From Hypomesus transpacificus (lineage: Eukaryota > Chordata > Actinopteri > Osmeriformes > Osmeridae): a DNA stretch of 64,000 nt. Position numbers and translations under genes: made by a program. The DNA is taken from assembly GCF_021917145.1 (NCBI RefSeq), contig NW_025813696.1:427607-491606 (forward strand). The letters are read 5' to 3'. Each line of letters begins with the position of its first letter. Position 1 is the first letter of the stretch. The notes beneath the pieces are model-generated. The model did not search any database and was not told the DNA's origin. It saw nothing but the letters and a program-made list of their open reading frames with translations. This document shows, piece after piece, positions 26,133 to 36,400 of this stretch.

Positions 26133-27931
26133 CGTTGCAGATGTATCGAGAGGGGAGAAATGATTTAAAAGTAAATCGTAGCTGGCAAACTAGCAAGCTA
26201 GCTCGATGTTGTTGGTAACTTCGTAGATCTCCCCCTTGTCCATATTCTAAGGCATCAGCATTCCTCAAATTCTGCTTTAGTGTTGTATTTTGGTTTTGTC
26301 CTGTTTGCATCCCCGGCCCTTTCTGCTGCTCGTCTCGTCAATTTTTTTCTGAGCTGAACAGGAGGGCCGAAGACGGCCAATACCACCTCCAACAGGCAGC
26401 TGGGTTGCTGGTCCCTACATCAGCAGCTTCTGCATTTGAAAGGTACGAACGGCATCTGCTGGCGAATATGATTTTCACCGATTCACAAGACGTGTCGCGT
26501 TTGGATCTAGTGACTAAATATATTCCCGATTGACCTTTGAGAATGTTTCCGAAATGGCAGTAAAGCCAAAAAGTCAATTTATCACTTTTTATTTTTTCTG
26601 TCAACCAAGAGGACGGACCCTGGAGCCTATCTAGAATAATGTATGTTTGTTAACCTTGCCTTGCTGACTGTCCTTATTTTATGATGAATGGACATTATTG
26701 TTATTTTTGTAGGCTAATGGTTACCTATGAATAATAAAAATAATCTTGCAGTTTTGTTGAGATTTTGTATTATGGTTTGTTTATTTAGATGACATTTGTA
26801 TCTCCGCAGAAAGCATGACATGTTCCTGTACGTTTAAAAAGCCTAATGTAAATGACATGTAGCCCTTATGTGATTTTTCATTTTACAAACTATTGGCTGC
26901 CAGAAAATGAATCAATAAATCCAGCAAATAACAAATAAATACGATATGACACTAACGTTTTCATATATACAGAGATTATTGTATAATAAGTATAAATAGG
27001 CTACTCCGAATTCACTAGCGCCTCCCTTCTCACTTATTCCGTGCGATCTCTGCTACGCTTGCTCATTTTTCAGATTTTTTAAAGAATGAGTCGTTTCTGG
27101 TTTTATTTTATTTTCATGTTTCTAGCGATTAAAAGCCCAAGCCTGATCCTGTTCCTCTGCTTCGCCGTTTACGTGTTCATCCATTACAGAACGCGATAAG
27201 ATTCCATGCAGATTGAGGTTGAAGGAAACGAAGCTTGATATCTTTAAGATAACGGGACTCTACAAAGGATGCGAGCGAAATGCGCGGTAATTTATTAGGG
27301 AACTCAGCAATATGCTGCACGTGCCTACAGACAGCTCAATATGTTGGCAGCCTGTTATTATGTTTACTTAAATATTGTCTTTCTCTCTCTTCAAGCATGG
27401 AACGTTACCAGATCAGAAAACAATCACGTCACCGTCTGGAGTCCTTGACACACGTCTGTATGACGTCGTTAGAAATGATGGACTGTGCTGTTCCAGCTTC
27501 GGAGGTCGCTGAAATGCACTGGACGACCAGCACGAGCCAGTCTCAGAGTGATTACGAGGCATGCCATGGAGATAAGCGACATCTATAAAAGCATGTCATG
27601 GCTGAGCCAGACTGACCACGTTCAAAGCAGTGAGAAGAAAATCACAGTCAAAGCTCCTCCACAAGCTTGGGTGAGTTGTGTTGTTAAGTTCTCTGTGCTG
27701 ATGAGTCTGTATGTAATAGGACAAATGGATGACAGTGTTAAGAAATCTAGAAATATTTGAACCTTTCAACTCAAACTGTATTTGTTGGAAGTCTAATGTT
27801 ATCTGCTTTTTTCACAGCTTCAAGATAAAACCTTTCTACAGTCAGTGTGTTGAACAAGAGGAAAGACACTGGTGCTTGGGTGGTCGCTTACATCAGTGGG
27901 AGAGTAGCTGACAAGTGCTTTAATTGCATTA
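26133..27931. promoter_or_regulatory. Divergent region between fam171a1 and the spsb-type gene
   Basis: The two genes are head to head with 1.8 kb between start codons. A TATA-like AGTATAAATAGG lies near 26989. A donor-like CTTGG|GTGAGT near 27670 and an acceptor-like TTTTTCACAG near 27818 suggest noncoding 5' exons for the + strand gene. These are predictions; the short open frames here resemble nothing I know. Confidence 0.4.
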
Positions 27932-28972
27932 ATGGGTCTCACATTATCTCACTGGCTGCATGGCACTTCTTCTGGAAAGCCTTCCTCCTCCTCCTCCTCC
28001 TCCTCCTCCTTTCGCCCACTGGCCACACCCCCCTCGTCCCGCCTGTCACTCATGCTGCACTCCTCCCCTGCAGACGCAGAAGACAGACGGTCTTGTTGGA
28101 GTCCCACCCACTGCTCCCCTCACTTCCGCCGGTCAGGATGTGGACAGGAAGTGACACGTGCACCTGCCCAGCAGAGTAGCGATGGGGTGAGGGGGGAGAG
28201 AGGGGAGAGGAGAGGGCTCCACCTGTGGGAGGTGCTTTGGAGTCCCACGCACAGAGGAAGTCATGCGGTGGTTGGCATCTCTACTTCCTGTTGTCCTCTG
28301 CAGGCCTCGGGGTACACCGCTCTGGTGGGGGGAGACTCTGAGTCCTGGGGCTGGGAACTAACATCCAACCAACTGTGGCACAAGGGGCAGGTTCTGGGGG
28401 TGTACCCGAGGGGAAGGCGGCAGGCAGGATGTTGTCCGAAGGGCCCGCAGCTTGTCGAGCATTGGTCTCACACACAGACTGGTCTGGAGGATCAGGGCCC
28501 TGCATCTGCTCTCACCATCCCTGAACGCGTGCTGCTGGTGTTGGATGCTGACGCAGGAACTCTGGGATACATCGTGGATGGGTGCTTCCTGGGTGTGGCG
28601 TTCTGTGGTCTCCCGAAGGGGGCGGAGCTGTTCCCAGCCGTGAGCAGCGTGAGAGGCGGAGCTGTGGTGCGACTGCGCTACCTCAACGGAGCTAATCGTG
28701 AGTTTGACTTTAAGATGGTCAGGTCATCCAATCAGCCATTGAGGTTTCAAATACATTGCTGTAAAAAAAAAGAAAAGCTTTTAACTAGATTTTTGCTCTA
28801 CCTTACAAAGTCTGTTTCATTATTCATTTTCTCTCTTTCAGGTGATGCCCCTAAGCTCATGGCCCTGTGTGGTTTGTCCATCCGTCAGTCGATGGGGAAC
28901 CAGAGAGGGGATCAGACAGCCCGACTGCCTCTTCCTCCTCTTCTCCAACACTACCTCCTCCCCAGCCTGTGA
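27932..28972 (+). CDS. SPRY domain- and SOCS box-containing protein, SPSB type
   Basis: Two coding exons, 27932-28697 and 28842-28972, join in phase to 298 residues. SPSB proteins are substrate receptors of Cullin-5 ubiquitin ligases: the SPRY domain binds short D-I-N-N-N-like motifs and the SOCS box binds Elongin B/C and Cul5. The SPRY part shows RGLHLWEV, RGSHAVVGIST, GYTALVGGDSESWGWEL, LLVLDADAGTLGYIVDG and LGVAFCGLPKGAELFPAVSS. The SOCS box is the last ~43 residues, with LMALCGLSIRQSMG and the conserved LPLPPLLQHYLLPSL end. The start was chosen because MGLTLS parallels the family MGQKLS. Oddities: a poly-Ser run near residue 19, a divergent first third, and roughly 25 extra residues between the HKGQ and PERVLLVLD segments. 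SPSB1, 2 and 4 are all possible relatives; I cannot name the orthologue. Confidence 0.85.
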   Translation: MGLTLSHWLHGTSSGKPSSSSSSSSSFRPLATPPSSRLSLMLHSSPADAEDRRSCWSPTHCSPHFRRSGCGQEVTRAPAQQSSDGVRGERGERRGLHLWEVLWSPTHRGSHAVVGISTSCCPLQASGYTALVGGDSESWGWELTSNQLWHKGQVLGVYPRGRRQAGCCPKGPQLVEHWSHTQTGLEDQGPASALTIPERVLLVLDADAGTLGYIVDGCFLGVAFCGLPKGAELFPAVSSVRGGAVVRLRYLNGANREFDFKMVRSSNQPLRFQIHCCKKKEKLLTRFLLYLTKSVSLFIFSLSGDAPKLMALCGLSIRQSMGNQRGDQTARLPLPPLLQHYLLPSL

Positions 28973-31022
28973 CCTGCTGATACACATATAGGAATCCTTA
29001 AGACCATAAAGCTGATTGAGCTGATCAATGCATATGATGGTTGTGCGTTATTTAGAATGTATTTGTTTTCTATTAATTTATCTTTTTAAAGAATAAGTGA
29101 CCAAACGTAAATTATTTGACATTGTTATTTATTGTATTTTATCAGTATTTATTGCAGTATTTATAAATAACTATTTTCTCCATGTTATGGAATCAGTTTA
29201 TTTAATATTTCAATAACTGAGTTACCGGTTATTAGTGGCGCATGTAACCTAGCTCCTCTGCGTCTCCTTTGGGAGGGTGCCGGAGGGGCAGGGCCTGGGC
29301 CAGCAAAGACCTTCCTCTGTCGGTGTTGCGCCATCGTCTGCAACTCATCTAAGCGGGAAAAGACATGCATGTCCCACACGGCTTCTCTGTATCCTCAGAG
29401 CCATCCCATAATGCGTATCCAAGAATTTTGGGCCTACCCAAAGTTATTAGCTACGTAAAAAGATGAGGGAAAGGCAGATTATCCACACTATGTAGAAGGG
29501 ATTACGTCGAGTGAATATTGGGATGTTGGTTCATTCTCACAATTAAAATTCCACAGACAAAAAAACAGTTTATTTACATTCCCAACAATTGTACGACACA
29601 AGGTGACGACAGTTGTTCTTCATTTGTGCAATGTGATAGGGAAAAAATAGTTCAGGTCTAGAACTACCGGTGAAATTACAAAGGTGACTTTTAATAATCA
29701 GAACAGGTTATGTTAACTCTTAGCTATTGCGCTCTCAACCCTACACAATATTGTGCTACTTCTCACTTTATTTCATCAACCGATAACTGGTGGGATCGCC
29801 CTCACGGAGATCTCTCCTGTTTCCAGATTTTTGTAGAATCTGAGAAAGACATGTTATATGACATTATCCAGAGGCATGGGCGAATCTACGTTCCCACTTT
29901 GGGGGGGGGGGGGCTAAATCCCTAGATAAAACCTAATATTTTTCCTGTGACCCAGCAAAACTAGGGGGGTCTGGGGGCATGTTCCCCCAGAATACATTTC
30001 TGAAAATAACTTTTTAAATAGTGTCCTCTAATGGGTTTTAGGAAGAGAAATTAACACATTTAGAATTTTTCTTTTTGGGGGGGGGGGCTAATGAAACTTT
30101 TGGGGGGGCTCCAAATAGGGCTAGATACGCCCATGTCCATAAGGAACACATACGACATACCAATTATTCATCTGTTAAAATAAGGACTAGCAAGCAATCT
30201 GACGACCAGATAATTAAGTGTATTATAATTTAGCAAAACATTTACTAGAAAGTGCATTTCCTGCAGAAAATGCGGAATGCTGAAAGCTGAAATGTAAAAA
30301 AAAAAAAAAAAACTTGCAGATCTAACAGACTGGACAAACAGGCTGGTCGAAAAATATTTTGGGAAAAATGTTGGGAAGAAATTTTCACGTTTTGCAAAAA
30401 ACTTTTTCGAAAGAAAATGTTCACACTTTTGAGAGACTACTGTAGTAATCCTGCTAACCTCTCAGTCTCTGCCTACTACAGATCTTACAGGCTGGTCTCA
30501 GATCAGATCTAACAGACTGGACAAACAGGCTGGTCTCAAGTCCAATCTAACTGCTGGTCTTACATCAGATCTAACATTGTTCAATAGCCAGTGATAGCAG
30601 CGCACGAGAGGACATCATTTGGCGCGCTCAGTATAATTATTATTATTCCCAAAATAACCGTAGCTAGCCAGGCTGTTGTTAGTGGGTGACTAGCTCTCTC
30701 ATTGTTAAGCCAGGTAAGGTTATGACAAGTCACCTTTTTAACTTTTGACTTCAAATACCACAATGTGGTGAGCAATCATGAATCTGTCGCTAATCGAAAT
30801 CTAGTCACAATTTCAAACTCGGGTAGCTACTGCACCTGGCAAGTTAGCTGACAAGCCAGCTACGTCAATTAGCACTCCCGACCCAACTACGGTACAATTC
30901 TAGCATAATAATTAAATTTAGGGAAGAGGATGTTTATGTTGTCATATATCTTATAATCGTTTAATGTTATTTCATATAATGTGTGTAGATATCCGTCTGT
31001 AGCCGGTTCTTGTAGAATAAGG
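28973..31022. other. Intergenic DNA between the spsb-type gene and msh5
   Basis: No gene seen. It includes the AT-rich 3' flank of the spsb-type gene, a G-rich miniature element (29875-30135), and a 31-base segment (core ATCTAACAGACTGGACAAAC) present at about 30319 and 30505 with related fragments between and after. The last few hundred bases should hold the msh5 promoter. Confidence 0.6.
29875..30135. mobile_element. Miniature inverted-repeat element, 261 bp
   Basis: Ends are 14-base terminal inverted repeats, CATGGGCGAATCTA on the left and the complement of CATGGGCGTATCTA on the right, with one mismatch. Flanks TCCAGAGG and TCCATAAG could be a decayed 8-base target duplication. The interior is G-rich with long G runs and has no coding capacity. 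The superfamily is uncertain; 8-base duplications suggest hAT. Confidence 0.65.
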
Positions 31023-33397
31023 ATGGCATTTCAGGGGGGAGTCCGGGAGACGGGAGCGGGGCGTGGGCCTCCGCAGCTAGGCCTGACAGAGGAAGAGGAG
31101 GAGCAGTCACCTGAGGTGAGAGAAGACCTGTCAGTCCACACACACACACGTTCTCACACGCATGTTCACATGTTAAGTATAACTGCATGTCTGACAAATA
31201 AAGCAGGTTATCTTATGGTAGTGTGCAGGGCTCAAAATTAACTTTTTGGCTTACCAGCCAAAATGGCTGGTAGATGAAAAAAATGACCAACCAATAATAT
31301 TTTTTTCCGACCAAAATTTAACCTGGCATTTCAGACATACTCTGAAATTGTTTGACATAAACAACCTTTACCTATGATTTTAATATAATTGTAAATCACT
31401 CTCAGAATGGATTAAACAAAATCAAACAATTTTCCTTTTTGAAATAATTTATTAATTAAGGGGGTTGGCCTACTACTCCTCTTGCTCAGTGTGAGATGGG
31501 TTGTCCTTGTCCATGAGGTTTGGTCTTCACATCGGACCAGCTGGCTAAGAGCAGAATTCCCATATCTCTTGAAATGCCCTGACTTTTTTGGTGTAGCGTA
31601 AAACCTTTGTTGCAGAATTGACTTAACTGTAAAATTATGAACTTTGGGACATGACGCGACCAAGAAAGAGAGATGGCTGCCAGTAAGACTATGCGGTCTA
31701 TCTGGCGACGCACTCACTCAAATTTCAAGACTTTCGTGATCCAAATCAAAATTCTGATTTGACAGATCAATGGGGAATTGCTTTGTCTCTTAAATGCTGT
31801 CATCCTCGACCTTTTTTGTCTTTTAAATCTAACTATTTGTATTATCTGTGTCATTCCCTAGCTGTTATAGGCTATCTTCCCGGTTTTCTGCCACCTAGAT
31901 GCGCGCACAACTGTTCGTGTTGGCGTTGCTAGCTTTTTTTTACCATGACGGGCGCAGTAGTCGGGAGCTGTGCTCCGCAATTTTGCAAAAATCTACACGC
32001 CATTGGTGCTTGGCAGGTGCCTATTTTGAGCCCTGGTAGTGTGTATGATCTAGTCCAGGGGTGTCCACATTCTGTCCACTGAGGGCCACATACAGAAAAA
32101 TATACGAAAGGCTGGGCCACTGTTAGAGTAAACATGAACACAATTATTAATATGTAGGTAAATTATGCCTAATAATTCAATAATCATAAATAAAAAAGAA
32201 AACAGCCTATATCATGATTTCCATTAATGGATTTTTATGTATTTAGTTGCCAAAAGGGTTAGCAGCACATTCTCAAAATAATAAAATTGAGTAATGTCTA
32301 AAAGTAGTAAAAATCAAAAGCATAAGCTTCATGTGACACTTAGTGGTTTAAGTTAGCAGACAAGTCTTTGATTTGGCGCACAACTGTGTTCTGGACATGC
32401 TCACATTGTTGATTTCTTGCATCTTTTCCGGGCACATCATTTTGATTACTTTCGTGAGGCACTGTTTAATGAAGTCACCATCTGAAAAAGGTTTCCCGTG
32501 TCTTGCTATAAATTGAGCTGGCTATGGTAGCATTCTCTTGTATTTTGTTAGCACACAGCACATACTGTGTTGTTGAGTTCGCAGGCTAGCTGCCATTTCT
32601 TTAGATGTTTCTGCTTGCTCAGCGCCGGTGTAGGAACTGTAGGTCTGATGTTTTGTTTCATATTGCCGATGTACATTGTAGCCTACTCTTTCTGCAACAG
32701 TATCATTACAAATTAAACAGACACACTTCTTGACTTCTATAAAGAAATATTCCTTTTCCCAACGCGTCTGATGTTTTCTGCACTCACTTTCTATCTAGCG
32801 TTTCTTTGATTCCGCCATTTGTGGTCTTCTCCCCCAAAATTTATGAGTATTCAAAGAATACGGGTGGCTCCACTAGTGGTGAAACTAAGAATTACAACTC
32901 AGTCAAGTGCAAGTTTCATGCGCAGGCCATATTTCATTATATTTTTATAATTTGATGCGGGCCAAGAAAAAATGAACCTCGGCCGCAGTTGGCCCACGAG
33001 CCGTAATTTAGACACCTTTAATCTAGACTAATCCCAGTCTTAAACTTGAAGGCTAACGCTACAATGTCTTTCTCTGAGCTCTGTTGATTCTCAGGTGTTG
33101 CTAAGTGTTGTGGTCCAGCATGGCCAGGTGGGCTTGTGTTTCTATGACAGCAGAGACTTCACGTTGCACCACATGGCTGATACTCCTGATGGACATGATC
33201 TCCATCTACTGGCCAGAGGTATGGGCTTCTGCACTGGCATCATCCACCTGCAGGGTCCTTCACATCATCCAGTCAAGGTTCTTCTTTGTCTCTGCCCACC
33301 CTCTCATCACAGTGATCCAGGAAGTTAGCCCCCATGTGATCATCACCAGCGCTAAGCAAGAACGCTGCATGGCCCAGTTCATGCAAAGACTGGGTAT

Positions 33398-33435
<38 letters not shown>

Positions 33436-36400
33436 GTGTGGGGGTAAATGAAGGAATACAGTGTTGATATGTCATCCTGGTGCCTGAGGCTGTTCTGGTA
33501 CATTCCTCCTGTTCTGGTACATTCTCACCTCTGTCCTCTCTTGCTCTGCTGTGATCTGTTAACCTCTCAGGATCCAACCCTGACTACAGACCAGAGGTGG
33601 TGCTCTATCCCTCGGTGGACTTTGGTAATCTCAGTCTCTGTCAACCCTTTCTTGTCTGGGAGGAATTGATGGATACAGGGTTCCCGCGGGGTCTTAAAAA
33701 GTCAAAAATTCAGAACTTTAAATTTAAGGCCTTAAAACGTCTTAAAAACTGCCAGATTTTCATCCGAGGTCTTAAATTTCATCTAGTCAGGGTAAAAAAA
33801 AAGTTTGACCCTTGTTCTTTTCCAGAAACGCTGGCCCCAGAAAGTTATTACCAAGCAGCAAAAAAGTATTGAGTCGTAGCCTACTTAACAAGTTTTTGCT
33901 ACAAATGAAACCATCAGAACGCTGCCCTCAGAACGTTGGTTTGGTGTGTTGTAGTTCTATCTGGGGGATCTTGGTGTTGGTCCGTACGCGGTGATGAAAC
34001 TACTAGTCCTGTGATAAATCCAATACCTGCCCGCAAAATACGCCCGTGCATCCTCAGAGTTTGTTAAAGTTCGGCTACGTGTGGAAAAAGGGAAAGTGTA
34101 CTTCCAACGAGACATGGCTAAATTACTGCGATTTCCGCTGTTGGTTACAAGCGGTACCCAGCTCCATGCACGAGGCTCACTGCAAACTTTGCCACAAAAA
34201 TATTCAATTAGGTTACTTATGTGATTGCATTATTTGTAAATTAAATTTACGCTTTTTCAATGACTGAATTCATTGAAATACAGTGTTTTTTTCAGAATGT
34301 ATTTGATTTGAATATTTTTGGGGTAATGCGTCATGTAGGTCTTAAATTTCAATCTTTATGGTCTTAAAATGTCTGAAAAACGTCTTAAATTTGACTTATT
34401 GAAACCTGCAAGAACCCTGTGTATAGTAGGTTTAAACACACCAGTACAAAACACTGGATTCTCATGACTTCCTGGTTGTACTCCTGCAGGTGTATGACTT
34501 TCTGATTGTACTCCTGCAGGTGTATGACTTCCTGGTTGTACTCCTGCAGGTGTAGAGGTCAGCAAGCAGAGGCTGTTGTCTGCCCAACTGCCCTTCCTCC
34601 CTGCCTCTGTCTCAGAGAGAGGCAGAGCCTCCTACCTCTCCTCCTGCCTCTCTTTTGATTCTCTACTCATGGTGAGAATCCAGCAACCACACCTGTCCTC
34701 TTCAGCCCCTGCTGTACCTAGTCTGATCCTGCTGCTCCTAGTCTGATCCTGCTGCTCCTAGTCTGATCCTGCTGCTCTTAGTCTGATCCTGCTTGTGTGT
34801 GTGTGTCCCAGCTGCGGTCAGTGGGGGCCTTGCTGAAGTGTTTAGATAGGAGGAGAGTGGGGGTGGAGCTGGAGGACAGCAGTGTGGGGGTTCCCATCTT
34901 ACAGTTCCTCACCTACACCTTGTAAGACTCCACACACACACATTTTGACACATGCTGTACAACATTATACTTACTTAAAATTTTGACATTTTCTATTTGC
35001 ATTCAGAAAAGACGTGGTGTATATCGATCGTGACACCTACAGGTTTGTTTTCCTGAAACACACACATGGACGTAGACACTGTACTGTATTGACAGGCACC
35101 CAAAGCACGGTCACCCTAACACAAACACAACATGTGTGTTTCAGTGTTCTGCAGATCTTCAAGTCTGAGCTGCACCCATCTGTGTACAAGCTGCAGTCTG
35201 GGGTGAAGGAGGGGCTCAGTCTCTACGGTAACCCTCCAAGATAATGTCACTTCCTGGTGACCTGCCTGCAGGTGTGCATCTTTGACATCACAGCTGGGTC
35301 TCTGTGTTGTAGGGATACTTAATCGCTGCAAATCCAAGTTCGGATCCAAAATGCTTCGGTGAGAAACCATCTTGACCAAACACACACATAAGCACACAAA
35401 TTAGTGCACACACACATGCACACAAACAAATGCACATACACACCCAAACACATAAATAGACACACTACACACACCCAGATAGTTTACAAACATAAACATC
35501 CTCCCTCCTTTCCTGTCTCTGGGGAAGTTATGACAAACCCCATCTCTTCTTGACCCCCCCCCAGGCAGTGGTTCCTGAGGCCCAGCCGTGACCTGGCCCT
35601 GCTGAACAGGAGACAGACTGTCGTCCGTTTCTTCTCGTCCCCACGGAACTCTGACACGCTGAGGACCCTGCAAGGCTCTCTGAGCAACATCCGGAACATC
35701 CCGGTAAGCCATGACCTCTGACCTCTGCATGACCTGACCTGAGGAGGCCATCAAGCCACTCCCTCACCCTAGGATCGAAAATAGCCTTTGTGAAGATTAT
35801 CTGTGTGTGCGACTGTGTGTGTGTGTGTGTGTGTGTATGTGTGTGTAGAATGTGCTGCACAGGATGTCCCTCTGTCACACCACAGTGTCTGACTGGCAGA
35901 GTCTCTACAAGGTAAGAACCATACATCATATGGTCAAACTATACCATAACAGGTCCATCAGTTTAGACAGCCTCCATTTTTTTACTGTATCACTTTCAAA
36001 CTTAATGCTTAAGCCAGTGGTTGCCAACCAGTACCAGTCCTAGCACATTAAGCGCCCTAGGCCAGACTTCACCAGTACTGCTGTGTGGGATTGCTAGAGC
36101 AACCAGACGCAAGGGGCAAAAATACAGCCTGGAAACATAGCAAGCTACATACAAGATCAACCTGGCCTATGCATGTGGCGATGCAAGCAACGAACAAGAC
36201 GCACATTTTGACACCAACACTGTTTATGTACAATTTGAAGGACTAGTAAAGGTGGGAAAATAATAATAATAAATATGAATGAAAGAATATAGGTTGTCTC
36301 ACCCAAACAATGTACACATGTGTGTGTTTTAGACTGTGTACAGTGCAGTGTGTATCAGGGACACACTGCGGTCGCTCCCTCAGTCCATCCAGCTCTTCCA

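Noticed and set aside
27280-27911. Short + strand frames upstream of the spsb-type gene as N-terminal coding exons
   Set aside because: They have no SPSB similarity and no in-phase splice path to the MGLTLS start; noncoding 5' exons are more likely.
33219-33312. Reading msh5 exons 2 and 3 through without an intron, or splicing at 33278
   Set aside because: Only the donor at 33219 with the acceptor before 33313 keeps the frame and gives [19 protein letters not shown], parallel to the human protein.
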